DNA of 64,000 bases from Massariosphaeria phaeospora (taxonomy: Eukaryota; Ascomycota; Dothideomycetes; Pleosporales). Where the stretch lies: NCBI GenBank assembly GCA_011032825.1, contig JAADJZ010000017.1:967511-1031510 (forward strand). The letters are read 5' to 3'. The translations under genes and the position numbers were made by a program. Each line of letters opens with the position of its first letter. The stretch's first letter is position 1. The notes under the pieces are model-generated. The model made no database searches, was not told the origin of the DNA, and saw only the letters and a program-made list of their open reading frames with translations. This document shows positions 21,532 through 33,434 of the stretch, one piece after another.

Positions 21532-23268
21532 CTACTTCGTACCTCCGGTACGCTTTGAAACTGTAATAGGCAAGTCCTCCGCCATATACAAATTGAAGTT
21601 GTGCTTTACTCCATGCTCCAATTTCCTCATAGCCTCATCTCTTGTTCTCTCCCATGCCAACCCTCGATCTCCGTTCACAGCCGCCAGCGTACTTTCCTCA
21701 ACTGCAAGCTCCACGTTGTAATCTTTGAAGATAGTTGCCACAGCCCCCATCAACTGCATCTGCGCGAATGGCTTCCCGGGACATTTGCGGAACCCCAATG
21801 CGAACGGCCAGTAGTACGATTCGTCACAATCCGAACGATCCACCCATCGCTGTGGATCGAAATCGATCGCATGGGAATGGTGGAGTTCGGCTCGGCGTTG
21901 CTCGGATACGTCCTTCCGTGGAGGCCACGCGGACCGCTTTTGGAACCCTGCGGGGAAGTCGATCATGCATTTCGTCTCGGGAGGAATGACATGCTGTTTG
22001 CCAAGGGAGTCGTGGACAGTGACCGGTGCGACGGTTTTGCGCACACCAAACCCTATCACGGCATATACTCGCATGACCTCTTTCAAGCAGGCGCCCGCAA
22101 AGCCATCCTGGAGTGCCGCAACGTCTTGGGTTGTCCAGTCTTCGTGTTTTCGATCGCCTAGTTGGCGGTCCAGTTCTTTTTATACCTCTTCTTGATAGTT
22201 TGGATACACTGCCATAAGGAAGATCATGAAGGAAAGGGTGTTGCCCGTTGTGTCATGCCCAGCCAGTAAGGTCACAAACAAGTTTCCATACACGCTTCCT
22301 TCTGGTAGGGCGGGGTGTCGTCCATCGGATGTCCCGGCTACCACGATAGCTTCCAGCAGACTCTTCGCTAGTCTTGGCTGTTGCTTATCTATTCTTTCCA
22401 AAGTCTTAGCCCGCATATCTTTCAAATGGCCGGTCAAAGCCTGCAGAGCGTTTTATGCTTTCCGCAGCCCTTTGATGGGGAGCTTGAGAATCTTTCGTGG
22501 TACCATGAAGATCAGTCCAGCCCGTTCGATAACGGTGAACAGCGCAGTCTCGAAATCGGTTTCGTCCACTTTCTCCTCTTCCTTCCAGTCAAGTTTCCGA
22601 TCGAAGAAGACACTGGAAAGTACGTGTAGCACCAGGCACGATGTCGAGCTCTTCACATTCGCGATATACCCGGGATTGTTGCCGCGAAACCAATGGGCAA
22701 TCAGGCCCTCGGCTTCCTGAATCGTCTCTCTCCATACCATCTCGTTCATGGAAGGATTGAGTGCCGAGGTTATGATCTTGCGGTGGTATTTCCACTCGTC
22801 ACCTTCGACGGTCGATATATTGGGTCCCCAGATGTTCAGGAATTGCAAGTTTTCGATCGCGGCTTGCACTTTCGGCGACGAGTAAAGTTGTTTCACGACG
22901 ACCGGATCACAAGTATAGAACATGGTGGCGCTGGGAGTAGCGAACATGACGTTGTCGCTACCCACTTTCTCGAATGGCTTATGTCCGACATCCCACAGTT
23001 TCCAGATCTGCAGCAACCTGCTTGTGTTAGCTCGCCACACAAAAAGAGGTACAGGCGCCTTACGGAAGCCAAGGGTGTGTCCAAGATTCAGGAAGCAATT
23101 CGATGTAAGGCGCCACGAGGGATTGAAGAACCAACCACCATAAATCGTTAATATGTACGCTACGGGTCGGTCAGAAAATGCGTCAACTGAGTGCAGCTTT
23201 GAGCAGCTTACGGTGAAAGAAACGCCGGGAATCCAGTCGCTTGGGCGAGATGAAAATTCCTTCGCCAT
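21532..23268 (-). pseudogene. Cytochrome P450 with two in-frame stops
   Basis: All core P450 landmarks are present on the minus strand: the I-helix AGHDTTG, the K-helix ExxR (LKEVMRVYA) and the haem loop FALGFRKCPGKPFA with its cysteine. Two TAA codons sit in otherwise continuous frame. One, at 22453-22455, lies between GLRKA and NALQALTGHL. The other, at 22180-22182, lies between EEV and KELDRQLGDRK. Both fit a single C-to-T change of CAA (Gln). A 46-base intron (23063-23018) joins LLPESWTHPWLP to LLQIWKLWD. The MAKEFSSRP first exon (from 23268) can be joined through a GTAAGC...CGTAG intron, but one base out of phase, so either that exon is misassigned or there is a third lesion. It was probably a membrane-bound monooxygenase; the substrate is unknown. 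Confidence 0.8.
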
Positions 23269-24377
23269 GGTAGAATCTTCAAAGTCAGAGCTGAAATGAA
23301 GATGCAAGTCAGTGCAATAGCAATCGACAGATACATAACGATATAGAGGAAACTGCTCAATGTCTAGCACTCGTAACAGTATTTGGCAGGTCGCGGATGT
23401 TATATTATCAAACTGCGATGGCGCAATGAACGTGATAGACGAGGATAAAAGAGATATAAGAAGGGGCTTTGGCCAGGAGAGTGCCTTGACGGACTGATAA
23501 CGCAGCACGGATTCTCGCACGAGCCAAGCTTCGGGAACAGACGGATAGACAATTCGAGTCAGGTAACAGCCAACATGCAGCTCATTTTCGCTCTGTCTAT
23601 ATAGGCAGAATACTGGCTTTGGCGGATACTTGCTTGTTGGGCATGCGCCTCATGCAGTGTCGCGGCGTACTTTGATAAGAAACGCGGCGGAGGTCCGATC
23701 GGTGAGCATAGCATATGCTGGGTTACTGCACAAACGCTAATATGAACTGAGTTGTAGTCAAGCTTGGGGCAGGTTGCTGTGACTTGGTGTTGCGGGAATG
23801 TGAGGCAAGTGGTAACTACTTCTGAGCTACATCTGTGGCGCCATAGAGAACTCTAGTGTTGTCTGACCGCAACTACCTAGGTATGGTCTCATGCGGCACG
23901 GTCGAGGCACGGAAAATTTTCTTTACGTGCACTACGATTAACCATGAGTAAGCCAGAATCACGATATGGTATTTGAAGAAATCGTGACGCATATTGCTAT
24001 CCAGACGATGTAAATATCCGATCCCCGTCTATCCAAGACGGATACTATCCAAATGTTGTCTACAATTGTTCTTCAGCTCTTGTAACTGAGACGTCGAAAT
24101 CATGGCGAGGAAGATGATCACATCCAAAGCGAAAGAGCTGCCCGTCCACGCTTCACTAAGTATGGGGGAGTTCAAGCAAGGGCCAAGGCTTACCTCCTCC
24201 CTTCCATGACGTATAAATTGAACCGCTAACAGTAGGATGGAGTTTAGGAAAGCACAGTCAATGAAAAGTGCTGCAGACGTTCGACAGTAGATTTTCGCGT
24301 AGCCCCCCAAACACTGACAGCCGCAACCCTTATCCGGACCGCAACGGCAAGTCTTCGAGTTAAGAACAGCTGCAGGA
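23269..24377. other. Intergenic, no gene recognised
   Basis: Lies between the P450 start and the methyltransferase stop. A minus frame at 24,029-24,418 is probably 3' flank. Nothing else seen. Confidence 0.45.
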
Positions 24378-25391
24378 TTAAATAGTCTTACGACTAACGA
24401 CGCACGTCCACTTGACATCTACATAGGCACCCGCAGCATGTTCGCCGGCTAACTGCTCGATGTATTCCTCAATATTCGGGTTTGCGTAAAGATACTCCGA
24501 AAGCCCAAGCAGAACTGTCTGCGCGCCGACAGGAAGGTAGTGCTGCGAATTTTCATGCTTCTCTTCTACTAGGACTTCGAGCTTTAGCTCCTCGAAAAGC
24601 TGTGGGAGAGCATGCACCCAGCTGCATTTATTAGCGGGGGGATTTTAAGAGTGGCCGAAATCGATTTGAACTCACTCATAGGAGCTGCGCGGCGTAGGCT
24701 TGTCCCAGGTCTTGACTAGCTTGTCACACGCTGGAGTCGGCGCTCCGCCGTTCCGGGCCAGCACATATGCCGTCCGTGGCAATGGCTCCATCCATTGTAG
24801 GTACCCCCCGGGCTCTACCACATAGTCAGTACTTTGTTTGGACATGTACAACCAACCATACTTAGAAGTGTGAGCAAGTTCTCCATTAATGGCTTGGCAA
24901 CATCATCGTTGATGATGCATAGCCAAAATCTTGCGTGGACAATGTCAAACTGCCCGAGGTATTCATCAGGGAATGGTTTGAAACAGTCATGGGTCCAGAA
25001 GTGGGTGTTGGATTTGCGGAACGGCGCTGGGGGGAATTGAGCCGCGGAAATATCGATGGCATCGATTTTGGCATCGGGCAACTGGACTGCTATCTCGCCC
25101 GCCCAGATGCTTTTCATGACTCCTGTCAGCACATATGCATCGAAAAGGCGTCAGTTACGGCCTTGTCTTACCCTGTGCCAGTTCCAACATCAGCAATACG
25201 GAGGTTATCCTTTTCCGTAGGAATCTCGGGATGTAGGAGATATCCGGTAATCCCCTTCATCCAGAAATGGTTGAAGTTAAGTCTAAAACAAGTCAGACCA
25301 AACGAGCGCGTAGCGGAGTGCATTGATTTGCCGACCTTGTAGACGCCAGAGCATTGCGCTTGAGAGGGTACGGCAAGCTGTCGGACGCCAT
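24378..25391 (-). CDS. SAM-dependent class I methyltransferase
   Basis: Five exons: 25391-25336, 25282-25172, 25109-24862, 24814-24676 and 24621-24378. All introns are GT/AG with consistent phases, giving 265 residues. The SAM-binding motif I reads DVGTGTGIW (residues 50-58), with the acidic strand-2 region AIDIS near 74. Motif III/post-I is represented by LKPGGYLQW (138-146). This is the small fungal methyltransferase family common in secondary-metabolite loci. Whether it modifies small molecules or protein cannot be told. Unlike its neighbours the efflux gene and the P450, it has no lesion. The start is the first ATG giving a short N-terminus before the fold. Confidence 0.87.
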
Positions 25392-26336
25392 GATAAACTC
25401 AATATTCTCATGAGCGCGTGAAAAGTACAGCCAGCTCAGCCATCATAAAGTCTAGCCATAGACTTTATATCAAGTACCCCGCTTCGGCTACAGATGTCAG
25501 TGCTTGGAAAGGATGGACACGCGCGAGTGCTTCGCGCGAGCAGCTCATAGCGGGGCCCTAGGTGGTGTGGGATCGCTGGAATCGAAAGAATGCCCGCTCG
25601 GTATGAGACGTGCTCCAATTGTAGCGACAAGCTCACAATACTTAGCATCGCTCGAATAATAGTTCGAGGCACAGAACTTTAAGAACCTCATGTAGGTCCA
25701 AATTGAGCTGTATATCAGAGCTAGAGGCTGTCTTCACTCCCCAGTAAGGTTCAAGCGATACTACATCTCTTAATTTAGCAGGTCATTGTCTCCCCGCGTG
25801 CTGAGAAGCGTGCGATAAGCAGAGTAAATCTAGGAATAGAAATTGTGCAAGCAGCAGGATGATAGATCGTACTTGTTCGAGCAGCCACGTCCTACATAGA
25901 CGAACACTCCACCCAAGCCGCCTCCGCGCGTCTCCGCTGTAAATGTTCGATAGATTCCCTCTTGTTATTAGCCCAGTAGCATCGAAGGATTTAACTTAAC
26001 GTTCGTAGGATTCCGCCCTGCCCTGCTTCCCGCCCTAACCCCTCGTTGTGGTGCTACATGACAAATAGGATCGCTAGCCTGAAGAAGTTACTATGACCAT
26101 AAAATTAGGGTTAGCACCCAAATGGACGGAGCCGGAGGATTCACCAAGGAGCGGCCGATGCGCACTGGTGGAGATCTCAGTCGGGACCAATGACGAGTTG
26201 GGACGCACCACTCACGTGACGAGTGACATTCCAAGGCTGCGGCAACTGACCCTGCATCCGTGGCTCATCCGCCAGGAGTTACTAATTTCTACGCCCGGGG
26301 CGTAGTAGCGTTGGGGGCCGTATTTATCGACGCGGG
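25392..26336. other. Intergenic, no gene recognised
   Basis: Between divergent methyltransferase and hydrolase genes. Short frames only. Confidence 0.45.
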
Positions 26337-26339
26337 GCG

Positions 26340-26346
26340 TATAAAC
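26340..26346 (+). promoter_or_regulatory. TATA box
   Basis: TATAAAC about 40 bases upstream of the hydrolase ATG (26386), inside a near-palindromic GGCGTATAAACC...TATATACGCC context. Position fits a core promoter with a short leader. Confidence 0.4.
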
Positions 26347-26385
26347 CAGTATATACGCCGTCATTTCTCTTCTCAACACCCAAAC

Positions 26386-27746
26386 ATGGAGCACGTCGCC
26401 CAAATTTATTCTCAGGCGGCGTCTTTGTGGGACGGCCTTTCGCAGAATAACGCATCCAGCATCATGTCTCTCGCAAACCTGACCTCCTACGGCGCATTAG
26501 GAACGAGCGGTTTTTCCAGTCCAGTGTTCGAATATTCCGCTGGCAGTAAAGCAGTGTGTGTCGCTGGCACACTGTGTAAGTTGACTCCCTGCCTGCACCA
26601 AGCTACCAGACTTCGCTGATTCCAGTTTAGCCATTCCCGTAGTCGGCGAAACCACAAACATCCTCTCCAAAGCACCAGCCAACAACTTCGAGCTCACCGA
26701 GCTAATAACCGACTTCACGCGCCGCAACAGCGACACCGTCGCCCGCTACAGCGGAGAGCAAGTCAGCGTATCGACCATATACGACATCTATGCAAAGCTC
26801 TGCGTCCCAACACACGACACGAAGAAGACAGACAGTCCCACCGCCGTGCAATTCCTCTCCCACGGCGGTACACTCGACCTCTCGTACTGGGACTTCGCCG
26901 AGGGCTACAGCTACATCGACGCGGCAGCCGAGCAGGGCTTCGCAAGCTTCGCGTACGACCGGCTCGGATCTGGCCGATCAGAGCACCCAGATGCCATTCA
27001 AGCTGTGCAAGTGCCACTGCAGGTCGATCTCGCGCATGCGCTGATCCAACAACTGCGCAACGGCGACATCGGGAATATGGCGTTTGAGAAAGTGGTTGGC
27101 GTAGGCCACTCGCTCGGCTCGGCGCTCACGCAGAGCCTCACCGCGCGGTATCCAGAGGACCTCGATGCCGCGATTCTGACGGGCCATTCGGCGTTCTTTG
27201 CGGGCGCGATGGCGGGATTCGCGTCGGCGGGTTGGCAGATTGCGAAGACGTTGTCTGATCGACCGGAGCTTGGCGAGCTTCCCAATGGCTACTTCGCTCA
27301 TGCAGCTATTCCACAGGCCTTGCAGTTTTCCTTCTACTACTATCCGCATTTCGACGAGAAGAGTATGTCCAAGCGCCCTGCATCCCCACGCAATCAACAT
27401 TCGCTAACCAGACGCAGTCTTCTTCCGCGCAATGGAATCCCGTGGGTGCAACGCCATCGGCGAAACGCTCACCTTGACCAGCGTCTACGTGCCCGCAACC
27501 GACTATGCAAAGCCAGTTCTGGTCTTGAACGGGCAGCAGGACTATTTCTACTGCCAGGGGAACTGTTTGGCGCCGACGGATGTCACGGCGGAAGCGCTAG
27601 CAGTGTTCTTCCCGAATGCGCTGAAGGACGTTTCCCAAGCCGTCACGTTGCCGAATATCGGCCATAACATTAACTTCCATCTGGGTCGCCAGGAAGCGTT
27701 TGATGCCATGTTGAAGTTCCTGGCAGGAGCGGGTATCAAAGCGTGA
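26386..27746 (+). CDS. Alpha/beta-hydrolase fold enzyme
   Basis: Three exons: 26386-26575, 26631-27362 and 27418-27746, giving 416 residues. The fold landmarks are an oxyanion-type HGG (SHGGTLDL, about residue 142), the nucleophile elbow GHSLG (Ser about 223), an acid candidate in NGQQDYF (about 348) and the catalytic His in NIGHNINFH (about 389). This set fits a fungal esterase/hydrolase of the AB_hydrolase-1 type. The first acceptor could be TCCAG or TTTAG five bases later; the GTAAGT donor with the TTTAG acceptor keeps frame. No convincing signal peptide was seen. The substrate is unknown. It lies next to the methyltransferase in a head-to-head pair. Confidence 0.85.
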
Positions 27747-27916
27747 GATATCCTGCGTCTGATGCCGCGGAGCGCATTGAATGCAGTATCGGGCTCGAAG
27801 GATACGAGGTTACTAGAGTGAAGTAGATTAGTATAGTAGCTTCTATCATACTTCCTTCGGCATTACCTGGACCTTCTCAAAGAGACGAGTCCTCACTCTG
27901 CCCTCTCCCCCGCCCC

Positions 27917-28722
27917 TTACTCATCTTCCCACGGTCTCCTCACCTTCCCCCCTTCCCCCACACCCCCTTTCGGCAACCACATCGTCCAAAACACAATCTC
28001 ACCCATCTCCTGCTCAATCTGGCTCCACTTCGCATCGGGCCGCACCGTCGTCGGCACCAGCGGATTCCGCACCACAACCTCAAACCCGTACTTCTCATAC
28101 AGCGGCTTCCCCTGCGGTGTAGCGTTCAGCCAGACCTCCACGCCCAAGTCCTTCGCCGTCTGCAAACCCCACTCCAACAGCATCGACCCGATGCCGCGCC
28201 GGCGATAGCCCGGGTGCGTGAACAAGATGTTGAGAACTAAACGCGTTTTGATCAACCGTTAGCGCGATGATGATAGCTTCGAAGCGGTAATAGCACGACG
28301 ACGGCAGCATAGTACGCACAAACCTGCGGCCTCCTCCCCTTCTCCACCCGCGGCCTTTCCATCTGCGCAATAGCCTGCGTCGCGAACTCCCTCGTACTAT
28401 CCTCCGGATACCAGTCCGCGACCTCGTCCTCGTCCTCGCCCTGCGCAAACGGATCCGCCTCGTAAATCTTATACCACGCCGCGCCCACGATGCGTCCCGA
28501 CGCCGCCTCGGTGACTTTCAACCACCGCGCATGCGCATCGTGCTGGTGCCAGGCTGCGAAGCGCGCCGTCGATTCACGCAGCGAGGCGTCGCGGTCGGCG
28601 TGCAGGATCGGGCAGAAGAGGCGGAAGAAGGGCTGCGGGGGGGATTCGTGCGCGGCCCACATACAGGACATGAGCTCAGCGAAGTCGGTGGCGACGTCGA
28701 CTTCGGAGAGGATGAATGCCAT
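27917..28722 (-). CDS. GNAT-family N-acetyltransferase
   Basis: Two exons, 28722-28320 and 28236-27917, with an 83-base intron joining PQVF to LNILFTHPGY; 240 residues. The acetyl-CoA loop RRRGIG in HPGYRRRGIGSMLL (motif A) is followed by GVEVWLNATPQGKPLYEKYGF, the usual GNAT C-terminal strand and helix. The substrate cannot be predicted; such fungal GNATs act on small molecules or proteins. MAFILSEVD at 28722 is preferred as start because family members begin a few residues before the first strand. The longer in-frame extension upstream looks non-coding. Convergent with the hydrolase, 170 bases apart. Confidence 0.85.
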
Positions 28723-29518
28723 GACTAGGGAGTGCGAAAGAAGCGGATGTAGAGCGATGCTTGAGACGGTTGTCAGTAGTAGGTACGAAATGTGCGAGAG
28801 TAGCGACGAGCAGTTGCGGGGTTCGGGAGAGGTGCCGCGAACGCGGTGGTATGCTGTGCTACTCACTTACATATTCGAAAGTAAAATGCCAAACTAGAGC
28901 ATTATCCCGCAGTATGCAGGGTAATGTAAGCTGCCTTCCCAGTCCAGCGACGTGCCGCCGCACACTCTACGCAAAACCTATCACTCACCAACCCAGTCCA
29001 TACGGCACAGCTCAGCAAGCAAGCGCCGCCAACCGCCTATCTGCACCAATCCCGAGGCAGCGGTACCACCGATCGACAAGCACGCCATGCATGAGCCCGT
29101 CGTATTTCTTCGATAATGCTACGGCAGAGCCCTTTCAGAAAGTGTTGGGAATAGACAGCTATAATTTCGGAGGACGGGATAGGATATGTATGGTGGGATG
29201 CTGTAAATCCAGGATGAGCAGATACCTGGTACTTCTATACGGCTCGGATCAAGGCAACACTGCCGATTGGAAGCCCCTTGAAGCTCCGCTTTGCTCAGCT
29301 CATTTGATGCGGGTAAGTCGAGTGGAAAGGATGTCCCACTCCATCGCCATCGCCATCCTGCGTCGACAACAAAGCAGAGTCCTGATTGTGTCGGGCCCGG
29401 AGAGGCGCGGAAGATGACCGATCATCTCCATATTCTACGCATCCCCTATACAAATCTGATCAATGTCGCGTAACTCAGTCAAATCGATACTCCAAATATC
29501 ATCGTCGCCATTCTCACC
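28723..29518. other. Intergenic, no gene recognised
   Basis: A long plus frame (28,761-29,417) has arginine/serine-rich composition and no family likeness. Upstream region of the second receptor gene. Confidence 0.45.
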
Positions 29519-30662
29519 ATGTCGCAAACCATCGTCTCGGCCACAAACCGCACTCCAGTCATCCAGATCGTCACCTGGCTCTGTCTCATCACAAGCACAC
29601 TCGCCTTCACGGCCCACGCATGCATCAAGATCTTCAGTTTGCGCGTTTGCAGTGCAGAGACGTTATTAGGCGGTTTGTCCTTGGTGAGTGATATGCCAGC
29701 CCCCTTGCTCCACTCATGTAATTTGAGACTGAAGTGTACGCAAAGGTATTCAGCGCTGCGCAATCGGTTGCGGTGACCATCCAAGCCGCCAATGGATTCG
29801 GGCAGCCAGCAGAGTCGCTGAGTGAAGCGCAGGTGCGCGCTAGTATCAAGAGTGGGTATGCGGCGGAGATCTTTCTCATGGTGGCAATGGGGCTTTCGAA
29901 GATGGCGATGGTTGCTTTCATCCATGGCTTGACGCCGCGGAAAGTGGACCGAGGATTCAACTACGCTCTAGGCGGGTTCGCTGTCTTGTGGACGGCGTCT
30001 TCAGTGTTGGTGTCGGCTTTCCAGTGCGGAGCATCGCAGCCGTGGGACTTGCGATCGAGCGCGTGCATCGATCGTGTAGGTTGGCCGATTTTTCTATGGC
30101 ACTCTCCAAGGCTGACTGGCTTGTAGTTTGCGTGGTGGTATGCGGTCGGAATATTGAATATTGGTTCTGAAGTTGCGATCGTGGCGCTTGAAGTGGGCAT
30201 GATGGTTCCTCTTCATATCACCCGCTTGAGAAAACTGTCTATCATTAGTCTGTTCGCATGCCGATTATTGTATGCACCCAGTTCGTCTTATTTCTGAAAC
30301 CATCGCTGACGGCACGCAGCTTCCCAGTTGCCGCAGCGGTACAGCTACATGTCTTTCAACAAGACAGCAAAGGAGAGCTCCGATATGACTTCATGCTCGG
30401 ATACTGGCGGTCGACGATCTGTACCCAGGTCATGCAGTGTCTCGCCATCGTCACGACGGCGCTGCCGTACGCCAAACTGTTCATGGACACCTTTGATTCG
30501 GGCCTGGTCCGTGTAGACGACTTGCGACGACGCGCAGAGCAGACGACGGGCGACGGCAGTGCCCGAGAGTATAAATTGCTGGAGGTTTCTGGCTCTGGCC
30601 AAACGTCCCAGGCCGCGGACGGAATCAGGCGCACGCAGACTTGGACGGTGGAGCGGACCTAG
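29519..30662 (+). CDS. PTH11-like integral membrane receptor (second)
   Basis: Four exons: 29519-29683, 29746-30075, 30127-30269 and 30320-30662; 326 residues. The first intron uses the acceptor CAAAG at 29745, which keeps frame and gives SLVFSAAQSVAV, the family's second helix. A nearer AG would shift the frame. About seven hydrophobic helices, a FAWWYAVGILNIGSEVAI helix and a short polar tail place it with fungal rhodopsin-like membrane proteins. It is shorter and divergent from the receptor at 11.3 kb, so not a recent duplicate. Plasma-membrane sensing is the family proposal; no ligand is known. Confidence 0.8.
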
Positions 30663-30708
30663 GATAGATAATGCCGCCGCCCTGATTCATTTCCAATGGG
30701 CACCTAAA

Positions 30709-30843
30709 CACACTCTTACTGTAGTGGATACAATAGGCCTTTGCAGAGACAGAGATAGCCTGTCTACTAGTTGCTAAAAACTCTTAAGCTGTCCAAAGGA
30801 TCGCCCGAAGTCTTCTTTATCGGAGATAAATTATGGCAGGGGG
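30709..30843 (+). repeat. Dispersed short repeat, copy 6
   Basis: Blocks CTTACTGTAGTGGATACAAT, AGGCCTTTGCAGAGACAGAG, GTTGCTAAAAACTC, CTGTCCAAAGGATCGCCC and ATAAATTATGGCAGGGGG, in family order. It lies 47 bases downstream of the receptor stop. Confidence 0.72.
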
Positions 30844-31161
30844 ATGACGCTGGATGTCTTGATGCTTTCTCAAGATGGGAGACTCACCGCGGCTGCACAC
30901 CACTCCCTCACGCGCGGGTCGGCAGAATTGTTTTTCTTGGATAATGTATCCCATGTGGCACAGCATCTGCAGTCGTGCAAGGGCATATCATCAACACGGG
31001 ATAGCTCGCATGAGAACCAGTCTGTCGGAAGCGCCGAACCCTTTAGCATATGAAGCCCTCGGCGCGCGATTATTGTAAATACCCGCGCGTCGCTCGAGCA
31101 ATTCACGTCTCCATACGCGAAAAACTTCCATCCGTTTCGTTCGAATATTGTTAACATCGAG
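30844..31161. other. Permease upstream region
   Basis: No gene recognised; leads into the permease ATG at 31162. Confidence 0.4.
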
Positions 31162-33242
31162 ATGGCGCCTTCCACCGAGCCCCATGTCGTGGAACTCGGC
31201 GAAATCCGGACGAGATCGAAGGCGGCGGAAACGGACGAGGCCGCGCTGAGCAGGCTGGGGAAGAAAACGGTGCTCAAGGTGAGTGGCGTACAAGCTACGA
31301 GGGTGTCGACGAAGAAGGAAAGCTAACAGAAAGGGAGTAGAGGAGATTCGGATTCCTGTCGACTCTGGGATTCAGTTGTACGGTTTTGATCACTTGGGAA
31401 GCGTCGTTGATGTGAGTCGCGCCAACTCAGCTATGGGCAATAAAGCTGATCTTCAGGCAGTTTGTTTCTTGTCGGATTGCAGAAGTAGGTCTCGTGGATA
31501 TGTATTCGCGTTGATGGGATGCTGATGATTCCACCAGCGGCGGACCCGCAGGCGTGGTTTACGGGTACCTTGTCGTATGGGCGGGAACTATTTCGACGTT
31601 CATGGTGCTTTGTGAGTTGGTGTCAATGTGAGGAAGTCCATGCATCCTTTACCGCCGCCACCCTGCTAACTGCTTCGTAGGGCTCCGACATCGGGCGGAC
31701 AGTACCATTGGGTTGCGATGCTTGCGCCTCGATCACAGCGTAAGGTGCTAAGCTACGTATCAGGTATGCATCACCACTCATACTGTATGCGAACAGTGGC
31801 TAATCCGGTGTCACAATCAGGCTGGCTTACCGTGTGCGGTTGGCAAGCCTCCGTCGGTTCTGGTGCATACCTGACGGGAACAATGGTCCAAGGACTTATC
31901 ATCTTGACGCGGCCGGATTATATTCCTGAGAACTGGCATGGCACGTTGCTCTACTGGGCAGTTATGCTCTTCTGTGTCATCATCAACGTGGCAGCCGGCT
32001 GGCTCCTGCCAAAATACGAGGGTGCAATGATTGTGCTCCACATTTTAGGCTTTTTTGGTATTATGATCCCTTTATTGACGTTGGGGCCGAAGGGCAGTCC
32101 CGGAGACGTCTTCACGACGTTCATGAACCTCGGCGAGTGGAAATCGCAAGGGTTGTCGTTCTGTATTGGAATTATGGGAACCGTGTTCGCGTTTGTTGGT
32201 AAGCGCCCCATTCGAGGCAGTTTACTCCGTAACAGTGCCGAATAATGACTGACTTGACTGCCCAGGCGGAGATGGCCCGATTCACGTAAGTCAAACGTCA
32301 GTAGCGGAAGTTCAACTGTCATCCTAACCCGTCAGATGTGCGAAGAAATCCAAAACGCAGCTATCGTTGTGCCCAGATCCATCTTGACCGGCGTTATGAT
32401 CAACGGTTCCCTCGGTTTCGCAATGGTACTCACTATCCTCTTCCGAGCTGGTGACATCGACCAGGCAATCGTAGAAAACCCGGCCTACCCATACATGGCG
32501 ATTTTCAAGCACGCAGTCAACTCGACATCCGGAGCAGCCGCGATGGCTTCGTTGATCATGGTACTGGCCATGAGTTCGAACGTCGGGCTGTTGGCTTCGT
32601 CGTCCCGCGTGTTTTGGGCATTCTCGCGGGACAAAGGCCTTCCAGGATGGCGCACATTGAGCAAGGTGAGTTTGGAGATGCACTGGGAGCACATGGCATG
32701 CGACTGACAGCGAGTGATAGATCAGCCCAAGGACATCCATTCCCGTGTACTCTGTTACGGCCACTACCGTGATCGCATGCATCCTAGCTCTTGTGAACAT
32801 CGGCTCGTCAACTGCATTCAACGGCATTATCTCAATTGCCATTGCCGGGCTCTTCTCATCGTACCTCCTAGTCACTGCCCTCTTGTTATACCGACGCTGC
32901 ACTGGCGGCGTGGTGCCTGCCAACGCGAGTGTCGAAGGTAGCTCCATAGCGGATGGTGCCACGTACACGCCAATCATCTGGGGACCTTGGAGATTGCCTG
33001 GGGTGGTTGGCATCGCAAACAACGTCTTCGCTTGTGCCTATCTGGCATTCGTGCTATTCTTCAGCTTCTGGCCCAGTTACGCGGCGGTCACACCCAAGAC
33101 AATGAACTGGTCCATACTGGTGACTGGCTTCGTGGCGGTGTTCAGCACGCTCTACTACGTTGTTTGGGCGAGGAAGACGTATAACGGCCCCATTGTCGAG
33201 GTGGAGCCGCACTATGTAGACGATGTGTCTTCGAAGTATTAG
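31162..33242 (+). CDS. APC-superfamily amino-acid/GABA/choline-type permease
   Basis: Nine exons: 31162-31278, 31341-31411, 31461-31484, 31538-31627, 31681-31763, 31821-32198, 32266-32285, 32336-32665 and 32721-33242. Every junction is in phase and the product is 544 residues. Two exons are very short (24 and 20 bases). About twelve membrane helices are visible. Family landmarks are FLSTLGFSCTVLITWEAS, NGGPAGVVYGYLV, SGGQYHWVAMLAP, GPIHMCEEIQNAA, the MSSNVGLLASSSRVFWAFSR helix and RDKGLPGW, all typical of the fungal ACT/GABA-permease group. It is predicted to move amino acids or choline across the plasma membrane with protons. No lesion seen. Confidence 0.9.
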
Positions 33243-33434
33243 GGAAAGAGGAGCGTCATGCACCGGAGCAGTGGCTTGGGAATGGCTGGGGACGGAAGGA
33301 AGAAAGTAAGGTCCGTGGGAAATTCTCGACGCCGGGAGAGGAAGACTCGGAGTGAGCACAGGCCGAGGGTAATATCTAGCTCAGAGTTATCAGGCCGTGA
33401 AGTTGTTAAACAGTAGCAGTCAGTTTTTCGTACT

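Noticed and set aside
26260..26385. N-terminal extension of the alpha/beta hydrolase
   Set aside because: In frame, but includes the TATA box and looks non-coding. ATG 26386 is better placed.
28761..29417. Long plus-strand frame of 218 codons
   Set aside because: Arginine/serine/cysteine-rich composition typical of a chance frame opposite G+C-rich flank. No motif, and it overlaps the upstream region of the GNAT gene.
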